The notes under the pieces were generated by a model, which made no database searches, was not told where the DNA came from, and saw only the letters and a list, made by a program, of their open reading frames with translations. From Polytrichum commune (taxonomy: Eukaryota; Streptophyta; Polytrichopsida; Polytrichales; Polytrichaceae): DNA of 64,000 nt. Numbering within the stretch: position 1 is the first letter of the stretch; every line of letters begins with the position of its first letter. A program made the position numbers and the translations under genes. This document shows positions 24,622 through 35,099 of this stretch, piece after piece. The stretch lies in contig OX485803.1 of the NCBI GenBank assembly GCA_950295325.1, forward strand, positions 20,520,001-20,584,000. The letters are read 5' to 3'.

Positions 24622-24786
24622 TCATTGTGCTTTATTAATGTTAGCCTCTTGGCTTGTGGTAGAGTTGGCTTTCTCAAGAGTCCAACCCGCGGCTTTAGCC
24701 ACACATGCCCTTAAGGACATTCCCCTCGCTCGTTTAATCTTCACTTCCTTTTTCTTGCCATTGCAAGGATCGTCCACATTCTCCAT
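24622..24786 (-). CDS. Conserved 54-codon small ORF in LTR-like element A
   Basis: ATG at 24786, stop at 24622. The core peptide RGMSLRACVAKAAGWTLEK then ANSTTSQEA matches the frame in element D (40737-40892) at 25 of 27 residues. Within that core the two DNA copies differ at 13 positions, of which 12 are third codon positions, and both frames begin at an aligned ATG (M-acidic-x-V-acidic-D). The N-terminal third is lysine-rich (KKKEVKIKRAR). I do not recognise the family. The pattern argues that a protein from this strand was selected during the spread of the element. Confidence 0.5.
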   Translation of the reverse strand: MENVDDPCNGKKKEVKIKRARGMSLRACVAKAAGWTLEKANSTTSQEANINKAQ

Positions 24787-24954
24787 TAATAATGCAAGGG
24801 AGTTATTTTGACCAAGAGGTGCAAGTGTTGAAAAACACTTTTCTCAATGGTTAAACACACTCATACAAACCCATACATGGCACCAACTATCCTAAATTAA
24901 TCTAACTCCCTAGCCACCCCTAAAATGATCTAATGTAATCTAGTACCGGCAACT

Positions 24955-25640
24955 CCTAACCCACCAAACCAGCTGCCTCTGATTACAGTCCCGGTTGGGA
25001 CCTAACCTCCAAACCAGCTGCTCCTGATTACAGTCCCGGTTGGGACCTAACCCACCAAGCCAGCTGCTCCTGATTACAGTCCCGGTTGGGCCTAACCTCC
25101 AAACTAGCTGGCTCTGATTACAATCCCGGTTGGGACCTAACCCACCAAACCAGTTGCCTCTGATTACAGTCCCGGTTGGGACCTAACCCACCAAGCCAGC
25201 TGCTCCTGATTACAGTCCCGGTTGGGCCTAACCTCCAAACTAGCTGCCTCTGATTACAGTCCCGGTTGGGACTAACCTCCAAACCAGCTGCCTCTGATTA
25301 CAGTCCCGGTTGGGCCTAGCCTCCAAACCAGCTGCCTCTTATTACAGTCTCGGTTGGACCTAACCTCCAAACCAGCTGCTCCTGATTACAGTCCCGGTTG
25401 GGACCTAACCCACCAAGCCAGCTGCTCCTGATTACAGTCCCGGTTGGGCCTAACCTCCAAACTAGCTGGCTCTGATTACAATCCCGGTTGGGACCTAACC
25501 CACCAAACCAGTTGCCTCTGATTACAGTCCCGGTTGGGACCTAACCCACCAAGCCAGCTGCTCCTGATTACAGTCCCGGTTGGGCCTAACCTCCAAACTA
25601 GCTGCCTCTGATTACAGTCCCGGTTGGGACCTAACCCAAA
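24955..25640. repeat. Minisatellite of element A (~45-bp unit, ~15 copies)
   Basis: The repeating core is 'gattacagtcccggttggg' followed by 'cctaacc-ccaa-ccagctg'. A block of about five units (about 25025-25270) recurs nearly unchanged at about 25380-25630, including the variant gattacaatccc, which shows higher-order duplication. Poly(T) follows at 25673. Confidence 0.9.
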
Positions 25641-26333
25641 ACTCTTTCCTTCACTAATCACACGTCTTCTAAGTTTTTTTTTTTTTTTTTTTTTTTCTTG
25701 CTACTAAATAATGAACTAATCTTAACACACTAATTCCACTAGCTCCTAACTAATCAACACGTGCAATTTTAAACTCTAATAACTCCCTCACTTGGGAGGC
25801 CTTGAGAAAGAGAGCTTAACTCATTAACTTCACCAAGAACTAATGTCACACACACGTGGCTCAAGCTCTTAAGAGCTTGCTCCCTTGGGAGCGCTTGATG
25901 GAGAGAGAGGAAAATGAGAGAGAAACCACCTTAAATAGCAAAGAGGGAGAGAGGGAGAGAGAGGTGAGGATAGGGTGAGAGGATTAGCACCTCCAATCAC
26001 AATCCCTTAACCTTCACCTTCAAAGTAGGGACTAATCTCCTTCCACCAAGCTTCCTTCTTCCTAAACTAACAAAGTGGATCCAAAAGTGGGCATTTAACC
26101 CATGGAGCTCACCTTGCCTCACCTTACCCCATACTCACATAATCAAGGCATCCTCTTATTGAAATCAAACCTTGAAATAACTACATAACACATTCTAATG
26201 CCTAAACTTAAATCCACACCACACTTCACTCTTTTTATGTTTTGTGAATAATCATAACACCTCAAAGTCAAACTAAAATTGGTTTCGAAGAGTTAATCAC
26301 CACATGTGGGCACCATTTTGGGCTCACAATCAG

Positions 26334-26917
26334 ACATCATACAAGGAATTTATGATGGTCTGAAGCTGCTGGGGGCTTCTAGGCCCAGCGGCTAAGGGAA
26401 AATGTCTACTTGGCCCCAACGCTTGGTGGAGAGACAAGAGGTTGGTTGACGGTGGGGTAGGGGCCCCGCGTAGAGTCTTAGAGGCTTATATGAGTGAGGT
26501 GGTGTGGCCTCACCCACCCGAGGCCGAACGGCACGGCCTCCATGGGCATTGGCCCAATGTGAGGCCATAGTTGCCTAGTATGCTTCGGGTTGTTGTAGTG
26601 TTGCTCCGGCAACGCGATGATCAACATGGGATTGGACTTCCATGGATGGAAGTCCACATCTAGGAATGGGTTACCGATTAAGGGATGAGTTCCGAAAGTA
26701 AAGTAGGAGGGTTGGTTCCCTCCTATGAACTAAAAGGTCCGGGGTAGGAGGAGCTAACCATTAGCATGGCGGAATGCGAATGGTTAGCGTTCGTAACCTT
26801 TGCTAGAAATGAAAATTGGCAAGATTGTCAAGGGGGGCTAGCAAGGGTTGCGACACAGGGGAACAATGATGGTTGCCAGAGTGATAGTTGTTTGCCTCGT
26901 TGCATCCCTAAGTTTAT
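26334..26917. other. GC-rich sequence inside the split DUF7869 gene (right part)
   Basis: Continuation of 23650-24487 across LTR-like element A. No coding domain recognised. Confidence 0.35.
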
Positions 26918-27809
26918 TTAAATCCATGTTTTCATGGTGACGGGACCGGCGGCCCTCCTTGGCATAGGACGTCTATAAAATTCCGCTTTTGACACACTGT
27001 GAATGGTGTACCATGCCATACAACACACGTTTATGCTTTCAAGGGTGATGATCTTGCGACCCGCTCTATTCACATGTATCGCCCTATAGACATCTAGTTG
27101 TTTGGTGGATCCTAGATGGAAATCTCCAAGCCACATTTCTTCACAGATGGCCTTCATTTTATCCATTGGGAACAATTGGCAACAACGACATACACAACAA
27201 TCATTTGTGGCAACTTCTCTAATAGACTCTTCACAGAGCAACCTTTGACATTTACACTCATTTACAGACGGAGTAGGACGTGCCAATATATCGTACTTCC
27301 GTAGGTCTTTGCGTGGCCGAATGTTTGTTTGGAGCTCCTTTTGGATTTGGATGTGTCGTCGCTTATGGTCACGCAAACTAATTCCCTCGATCATGACATT
27401 CCTCAATGGCCACCTACGGAGGGAGAACCTATGAGTTGGATTCATTTCGGAATGAACGAGTGTCTCCAATATGACAACTCCAACGTCCTCGGTGTCAAGC
27501 GGGTTTTCATCCAAGCAATCTTGTGGATGGGTATTACGACAAACACCCTTCGCCACAACAACTCCATTGTCATTAATAAATACCACTTGTAAATTCACCA
27601 TGAAGCTCTTGAAAGCCCCACACATTTCATAATGGGGCAAAAAGGTGCGGAAGACGAAGGACCCTCCAAATGATCTTTATCTGCACTATCATCAATAGTA
27701 GCCTCCCAACAATGTCTAGCTCATCCCCAGATGCAGGTAGGGTAGTGCCCATGTCTTCAAAATAGGAATCACCTCTTTCACTAAATCCTTCCATTGCGCC
27801 TACACACAT
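26918..27809 (-). pseudogene. DUF7869-type protein, N-terminal half (pseudogene)
   Basis: A 240-codon minus-strand frame (27640-26918) contains a CxxxxC and CCVCRCC cysteine cluster, then QLFPMDKMKAICEEMW and INVCCMAWYTIHSVSKAEFY. That layout (Cys-rich block, then a '-C-x-x-a-W-x-I-x-x-is-x-x-F-y' block) is the usual N-terminal part of DUF7869 proteins. Upstream, 27809-27640 reads on as an acidic N-terminus (MEGFSERGDSYFEDMG) only after a frameshift near 27650. Element B is inserted at 27810 and removes whatever lay upstream. Function unknown; probably the relic of a transposon-borne or domesticated gene. Confidence 0.68.
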
Positions 27810-29094
27810 TGTGAGGCCAAACCACCCACCCTTAAGTATCCTAGTCTGGGTGAGGGAGTGGGTATCACATTCATGTTTCCATAACTCCATTTTACCAAAT
27901 TCGTGAAACTCCATTACATTTCCCATCAATCAGTGCACACCAATCCATTCCATGATAATATTACAAGCGTTGACAAACGCTCTTCTATATTATCCCAATC
28001 ATAACACCCCCCATTGCTACCCAATATCATTCACACCCCACATTCAACCGCTAATCCTACCATCCAATACTTCTTATTCTCCTAGCTTACTAACGAACTA
28101 ATTATTTAAACTAATATTAAGTGACAACCTAATTAACTATCTATTACCAAGTCCAATGTGGCACCACGGCATTCCCATGTAAGGCCGGCAGCTGCCTCCT
28201 TATACTAGCTTAACCTTTGAACATCTGTCCCACTGCCTCGGCAGCTGCCTCCTTATATCAGCTAACCATTGAAGTCCTGTCCCACTGCCTCGGCAACTGC
28301 CTCCTTATATCAGCTAACCATTGAAGTTTTGTCCCACTGCCTCGGCATCTGCCTCCTTATATAAGCTAACCTTTGAAGTTCTGTCCCAACTGCCTCGGCA
28401 GCTGCTGCCTTATTATATCAGCTAACCTTTGAAGTTCTGTCCCACTGCCTCGGCAGCTGCCTCCTTATATCAGCTAACCTTTGAAGTTCTGTCCCACTAC
28501 CTCAGCAACTGCTGCCTTATACTAGCTAAATATTCAAATCCTAATTAACCACACTAATCCCCTACTTGACCTCACTAATTCCCACAAGACCCTCTTACTA
28601 ATCTTCCTACCTAATCACACTAAATCCCCTAATAACCTCTTCCTAATTCAGACATTTTTTCTAACTCTAAGAGCTCAAAATCCTAGAGAGGAGGGGGAGA
28701 GAGAGAGAAGAAGAAGAAGAGAGGAAGAAGAGAAGAGAGGAGGAGGAGGAGAGGGCACCCAAGACCACAAACCCCTTAACATTCTCCTACTTAGTAGGTC
28801 CTTATCCTATCCACTAAATCCTCACCCTCTAAACCAACAAGAGCATGTTCTAATTCAAACATTTAAATCCAAGGCCCTTCCCCTTGCTTCATCAAATACT
28901 ACTCACTTAACCAAAACACTCCCTAATGTCACTAAGCTTCTAATTAACCACACAAAATAGGCTTAAGTCCTAAAACATAAACCACACCAAGCCTCACTCT
29001 TTTCATATTTTTGATTGTTTCAATAACACTCCAAATGCAATTCTAAAGAAATTCTAAACATAAAACAAATATGAGCACTCATTTTGGGCTCATA
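27810..29094. mobile_element. LTR-like element B (1285 bp) with perfect 5-bp TSD
   Basis: Starts TGTGAGGCC and ends GGGCTCATA. TSD CACAT at 27805-27809 and 29095-29099. It carries its own minisatellite (28180-28535), then a GA/AAG-rich purine stretch (28685-28755) and a tail nearly identical to that of element C. It lies just 5' of the DUF7869 fragment. Confidence 0.85.
28180..28535. repeat. Minisatellite of element B (~55-60-bp unit, ~6 copies)
   Basis: Core words are 'gcctcggcagctgcctcc', 'ttatatcagctaacc' and 'ttgaagttctgtcccact'. The unit is unrelated in sequence to the array of element A. Confidence 0.9.
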
Positions 29095-29149
29095 CACATG
29101 CACATGAAACCTCAATAAAGATGGACACAATTTAAGGGTCCAAAAGAAT

Positions 29150-32100
29150 AAAACATTGAAAATTCATGACATCATGATCATTGGGGACACTGAGGTCCAA
29201 GACATGACCAACACAATTACAATGTGGACTTCCAATCCTATGGGTCAGTCCAAAACATGTTTCACAACATATTCTAGGAAGGGGTTTGGGTCGACCGACC
29301 TAAACCTGCGGCAATATGGGTTCATTGCCATCCATATTTGTTGTGAAAGTTGGGACCGTGGAGCAATACACATGGGCAACTCTTACAGGGTGGGAGGTGG
29401 CATTGGTTCAAACTTTTGGAGATTATGTAGACGTCATCCTCAAGAACTCCACTATGCAGAATGTCCATATGTTCATGCACTAGTTCTCCGAGCCTTTCGA
29501 TGCAATCTATGCCAAATAGTCTTGCATTGAGCCAGACGTGATTAAACGGGAGTCGATATTAATTGATGATAGTACATCAAACACAAAGGTTTCAAGCTGG
29601 TTTACAAAACCGAAACATGTAATCACCGTGTTAAACAAGGCCCTACAGAGCAAATCAAAATCTCAACAACCTGTGAGGCGGAAAGCCACCATTGAAGAAG
29701 GTGCAGTGTCGTCAAGGCCTCAATTAGTGAGGAAGCCATGAGCGGTTTCGGCTGACTCAAGAAGAACCATTCCTTTAGCGACATCAGCTGATAGCGAGAT
29801 GCCTACGCCTTCTACCAGCCGACATACGACACCATCGAAGAGGGCAAGAGAGTCATCAGTGATGACTGATGAGCCAATTTTTCCTAAGTTGTGCATGCCA
29901 AAGCCTGGGCAAGAAGTGGATGCAGGGGAGATTCCAAAAATCGTGAACAATTTCACAACCAATTGTTCCCACTGTTTTTTCATGGGTAGGAATTTCAAAT
30001 TCGACGTGAACATTAGCCAGTGCCATTTAGCGCCACTAGAAAAATGTGTCCGGACAAAAGAAAACACCTTCACCGGTTGGATAAACACGTAGATCGTGAG
30101 TGAACAATTCAAAGATGATAGGCAAACTATTGTAGTCGTGCCCCAAGGACAGAAGAAAATGCCTCCCCTGGATATGTAGCCGACAATTTAGAAAGGTGAT
30201 TTCTAGCTAATAGACGGCCAACACAGTGTGGAGGTGTCCAAGAAAATCCAACTGATACCTTGGTGGTGTGGTTTGACGACGAGACCATATTCAACGACAT
30301 TTCCCGCTACTTCAACATGGGGAACAAGAAAAAGGCCTACCAAACTTCATGGATAAGGAATATCATGGCCTTGTGGGAGGTGTGGTAGTTATATGGCAGA
30401 CAAAAATCCCAAGTGGGAGGTGAGTATGGTTTGGGTTGATCGACCCAAACTCTTGTTGCAGTTATTGTTCATAATATGTTTTAGAAATTATATGTATAGA
30501 TTTAACACGCGTGATTTTGTTCACATACAAGATTTCAAGTACCATATGATAAATAAATTCTCCTCAATTGATAACATTAGTCACAAGTAGAAGAAATATA
30601 ACAAGAAAAGAGGGGGGATATATTTAATTATAGCATCCGACTCCGTTTGGATGAAGTGGAAGAATGTGTTCAAGAAGCATGAGACGGGGGAGCTAATCGA
30701 CCCTGACACGTGCATGTTCTTCAACCAAACCTCACGCTTGAAGCAAATGAAGCCTCTCATAATAGAGTTCTTTAGAACTCTTCAAGGGCTTTCAAAGATG
30801 GAGATAGGGAAGGCGGCATCGCACATCCTGCACGTCACGCCGTCGGCAAAGAGATGTTGGGTGCACCCAAAGATTGTCTTCCAAAAGCCCAAATCCTTCG
30901 TTCCTTCATGCTACACCATGAAAGAATGGATGGGGAACAGGAAGAAGAAGAAGACTATCGTGTAGGATTTGCATAAACTGGTGCCGGAAAAGAACATTCT
31001 CGTGGATGGCAAGGTCCATGAGGTAAACTGGAGAGCTTGCAAAGCAGAGTACAAGTTCACCAGTGCGTCCATGGCGGCTATAATCAGGAAAGCAGGGAAA
31101 ACTTCCTGGGGTCGAAGCTGGTTAAGGGTGGGAAGAACCGGGCGCTTCAAGAACACACATGATGTGTTTTTTCCAACTTCATAAAGGAGAAAAAATTGTC
31201 CATTTTGAGTGGCACGCATATTTCAACCTTGTCACCTTTGAGCCTTTAAAAATCCAAGGCTGGCCAGGCCTTGATGCCATAATGGCAATAAGGACAAAAA
31301 TAGAGGATTTGTTTCCGTTTGGAATGATAGATTTCATGAACATTCCTAGAAGTTCATTTGAGGGCACCATGAGCACCCTATTTTACGAGCCCATCCTATC
31401 TATGTTCGTTGATTATGCGAGCCCTAAGTTCAGGGAAATAAACATTTGGTTGTGGATAGTCGAGATTAGGAGGGCGGAGCAGGTGTACGAGCTTGTTTGG
31501 AAATTGCAACCGGAGTATGCAGTAGATCTTTGGCAAAGAAGATGGACATCTTTGATTGGATCCTGGGGAGCTACGTCAATGAGATCGTTCAGAGGGGTGA
31601 AAACCCGCTTGATAAGGTGAGGTGAATCAACGCGGAAGAAATGGCCATGAGGGCCACAACCCAAATTCCTGAACCTCTGGTCGGATTGCATCCGGGCAAT
31701 CCGTCCTGGACAGTAGGTGGCGAGGTGGAAGAGGAGGAACAAAATGAACAAGAGGGGGAAGAGAAGGAAGGCAAGGTGGAGGAAGGGGCAACGGGATTCA
31801 CGTAAGAAACCAAAGCCCCTCAAGACAAGAAAGCTATGCGGGTGGCAACCCCACAGAGTAAGCTGGTGTTTGTCCTCACGGTGGACGATGCGAGGGACAT
31901 GTACTCTAGGGACGCGACTGTCATGTTCAGGGAGAGGAGGAGGATAAAAGGGAAGAAACTCTATGGCAACTACGCAATTGAGGAGGCCATCGCCATAAGC
32001 AGCGAGGATGAGGACGACATTTAGCTCGCCAAACGACTTAGGTTGGATCCTCCTTCCTCAACATTGTTCGCAGGCATGGTGAGGGTGAAACTTAAAGCCC

Positions 32101-33060
32101 TTACTGTGGAGGAGGCTAACGAGAAGATGCGGAGGGACAAGTAGTAGCGTGTCCGTTTGCAAAAGGCTGCTACAGAAGAATTCCTAGTGCGGAACGAAGT
32201 CGCAGAGTTGAGGGCTCTCATGTTGGAGCAAAAACGACAAAGAACGATGGTCCAACCTTCATCTAGAGCGGACTTGATCTCGCAGGTGATACAAGGGATG
32301 TGGGCGCAAGGTTTGGTGGTGGCTCCATTGAGCTCATTTTCCACACTTGCCCCCTGATTTCCCTGCGCAGAGCATCTTGCAGTTGTCCGTCCTGCAACCG
32401 TCCTTCAGTTTCTAACACATGATGTGGCCCCACCACATTCCATACGCCCCTGTCCAGCAAATGGACGACCCCAACATCTAGCGCGTCCCTAGAGCCTCCT
32501 CCGTTGTGGGGGCCCCCTCCACTTCCGCCACCCATAGTGATGTCACCCCCTCACCAACATGACAACCCCAGAATGTTTGGGTTGCCCAATCCAAACCCGC
32601 TTGCCCCTGCAGCCCCCCAAGGCGGCTCCCCTGATACAAGAGAGTTTGGGTTGGGTGACCCAAATTCCGTTGCTGCTCAGTCTTCCCTTGACCAACATGG
32701 GTGTCAAAGAGACACAACCATGTTAAATGTTGAAGGCCTGCAAGGGCCTAGTGATACTTCTACTCCTAACCAAATCGATGAACCTGTGCATGATGCACAT
32801 GGGGAGATTGGTTTAGGGTAAGGGCTTGATATTGAGCCTTTGCAAGAAAAGGTTGGTGACGTTGTTAGAGAAGGCGGTGGCGAGAGAGGAGGGCAATGAA
32901 GACTGTGGAGGCTTCCACAACATCGAGACATGACCAGGGCGAGGTAATATACTGAGACCTGCCAGTTTGGGTCAATCGACCCAAATTTCCTGGGTCATTG
33001 TCTTGTTGGCATGGTCGTGTCCCCCACGCTTGGAGGAAGTGCTCCCCCATCCCCACCCCA
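29150..33060 (+). pseudogene. Decayed long coding region, unrecognised, with a DGQHS motif
   Basis: Plus-strand frames chain together with stops and frameshifts. First comes CIEPDVIKRESILIDDSTSNTKVSS-type sequence (29330-29750). Then a stretch near 30140-30400 reads LIDGQHSVEVSKKIQ followed by FDDETIFNDISRYFNMG. A basic region follows (30651-31620; HEVNWRACKAEYKF, FEGTMSTLFYEPI), then an acidic segment (EVEEEEQNEQEGEEKEG), a coiled-coil-like stretch (VAELRALMLEQKRQR near 32200) and a Pro-rich tail (32504-32821). The DGQHS-x-x-x-SKK signature recalls ParB/sulfiredoxin-fold 'DGQHR' proteins; that is only a motif-level guess. The region is bounded by element B and a solo LTR at 33078. It probably belonged to a large mobile-element gene. 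Confidence 0.45.
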
Positions 33061-33077
33061 TGCCCGCCACTCGTGCA

Positions 33078-33929
33078 TGTAATGTAATTAGAATTATTAA
33101 GGAATATTCTAACTACATGTGCCAGTGTGTAAGCAGAGAAAGATGAGAGCTAGACAACTCTCAGTTGAAGATGGTTGGATAGGAGTAAGACAACTCCAAA
33201 TTGACAACATGTGCACTGGAGTTAGACAGCTCAGTATTTAGTGCATTGGAACTAGACCATTCCAATTGAGAACATGTGCACGTGAGTTAGACAACTCTCG
33301 ATGAGGTGCACAGAAGTTAGACCACTCCATATTTGGAAAGATGAATGTTATTCGTTGGAGTTAGACAAATCTCAATGAATAGATAAAGCTAGTTGGAATT
33401 AGACAGTTCCAATTAGAAGATTGAATGAATGAATTAGTTGGAATTAGACAGTTCCAACTAAGAGAAAGCTTGGATGAACCAAGTTGGAATTAGATAGTTC
33501 CAACTGGAATAAAGGATGGATGTATTTAGTTGGAATTAGACAGTTCCAATTAGAAAGAAGAATGGATGAATCCAATTGGAATTAGACAGTTCCAATTGGA
33601 AGAATGGAATTGAGATAAGAGATGAAAGAAGGTTCTAGAAGAACCAAAGATAGAAGATTCATAGTAGAACTATGAGATAGAGCTATGAATAGAATACTTT
33701 TACTATATGTAAATATAGAAAGTAAAAGTAGTGCTTCGGCATAAGAAGAAGCTCGGGGGAGGAGAGAGGATCTTTTATATCTCTCTCCTATGGTCGGGTG
33801 GTAGAGCTTCTATGACTAAACCATATTTGGTTGTGGTTTGTACTTAGAGGAAGAAATAAAATTTGAATTTGTTTCAATTCTTTACTTTAAGATTTTGTTG
33901 TCAAGAAACCAATTGAGAGGTTCGTAACA
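33078..33929 (+). mobile_element. Solo LTR (852 bp)
   Basis: Starts TGTAATG and ends TTCGTAACA, with flanks GTGCA and GTGCC (4 of 5 bases identical). The 3' part (ctctctcctatggtc, ttcaattctttac, gaggttcgtaaca) looks like a Ty1/copia LTR end. Coding-like sequence continues on both sides, so it interrupted an older gene or element. Confidence 0.7.
33145..33605. repeat. Degenerate ~40-bp repeats inside the solo LTR
   Basis: About nine or ten units share the inverted words ttggaattagacagttccaa. Each unit therefore contains a short TTGGAA/TTCCAA palindrome. Confidence 0.8.
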
Positions 33930-34337
33930 GTGCCCTTCATCCACCCGCGATCCCTCCCTCTCCCTGCACTCAACTACGCTCGAACTTGGCGGCGCAAAGA
34001 CAATTTTGTAGATATACAATTTGAATAGTGTGAATGGCTCGTTCAACATGGTACCCCCCAAGAAAATTGCACATAAAGAATTGTAGAAATAAAAATATTA
34101 TTTTTGGTGCCCATATGTTTGCTTTTGTGTTCAAATGTATCTTGTGAGCTATTCCCCTTGTATGTTTTTGTCGCCACCAATGGTTCAATTGTTCTTGTAT
34201 TTGCACAATTTTTTTGATATGCTTGAAATGGACATAGCATGACATAGCATGACATAGCCGTCGTTGCCTTCTCTCGCTCGTCTCCGCAAGAATCGGAGCA
34301 TAGCGTCGTTGCTCCCCACCGGTCCCGTCCAAGAAGC

Positions 34338-35059
34338 GTGGAGGACATCGTGGTGGCCCCTCCGATTTTACCTGCGCCACCTTTGCCGCCTAAGACCCAG
34401 TTCCTGGCGTTAGACCTCAATGGGTTCCTTGTCCAATGTGTGCATTGTCCCAGGGTCCCCACGGTGCCTTTCTGCAAGCCCAAGGATGCAAACTACGATG
34501 CCCCCCCACGTACATCAAAAGCAAGCTAGTGTACCTCCGGCCGTGGTTTCAGCCCTTCTTGCAGTTTGCCCTATCAAAATGGTGGGTGATTGTGTGGAGC
34601 TCCATGAAGTCCGAGAACACCTAGGTAGTCGTGGAGTTCATCTTCAAGGGCCTCCAACCCCCCTGCTTGGTCCTAGGACAAGAGTCTTGTAGAACTTTAT
34701 ACACCCCCGACGGCAGGGTTGTCAGAAAGCCCAACAACCCCGTTGTAAATCAATATCTTAAGTTCTTGAAGCCAATTATATGGGACCAATGTCCCACTAT
34801 GGTCGGCTGTCCCTACAACGTTCGCCCCACCCGTGACAACACGCTGATGGTGGACGACAACGCTTTCAATAACATTTTGAACCTGACCTCCAACTTCATA
34901 GTTTGCCCTACGTGGACGGTCGGGAAGGTCCAAGACCGTTTTTTGTTAGACCTAATTAAATACCTTCAAATGCTCGTGGGGAGCGGACTACCCGTGCCCC
35001 GGTTCCTAAGTTGTAATCCGATAGGCGAGAGATATATGGAACCGAGGGACTATATATAA
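34338..35059 (+). pseudogene. FCP1/NLI-type HAD phosphatase-like pseudogene
   Basis: Three plus-strand pieces read as one HAD-like domain. KTQFLALDLNGFLV holds the D-x-N-G motif I (34390-34430). After a frameshift comes YIKSKLVYLRPWFQPFLQF and VIVWSSM (34510-34610), the RP-x2-FL and VWSS blocks. After a stop comes LYTPDGRVVRKP, NTLMVDDNAFNN and DRFLLDLIKYLQMLV (34690-34980), matching the D-N and D-x-FL-x2-L-x2-YL blocks of FCP1-like phosphatases. A frameshift near 34500 and a stop at 34624 kill the frame. Family members dephosphorylate the RNA polymerase II tail or other proteins; this copy cannot. Confidence 0.6.
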
Positions 35060-35099
35060 AGAGAGTTGTACGCTCATGTGAAATATAATAAACTCATTT

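Larger units (their letters stand above)
24488..26328. mobile_element. LTR-like element A (1841 bp) with perfect 5-bp TSD
   Basis: Starts TGTGAGGCC and ends GGGCTCACA (near-inverted TG...CA termini). The TSD ATCAG lies at 24483-24487 and 26329-26333. TG...CA ends with a 5-bp TSD are typical of a solo LTR. The family signature CTTAAGCGTCCTAGTCCGGG follows the start. Inside are, in order, a minus-strand small frame, a minisatellite, poly(T), a GA-rich stretch and a conserved tail. It is closest to element D. Orientation is uncertain. Confidence 0.85.

Noticed and set aside
24955-25640. CRISPR-like regular repeats
   Set aside because: Adjacent units without unique spacers, in a plant LTR-like element; this is a minisatellite. 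The same applies to the arrays at 28180, 36935 and 41175.
27627-27929. 100-codon frame as a complete gene
   Set aside because: Chimera across the element B boundary at 27810; only the part below 27810 belongs to the DUF7869 relic.
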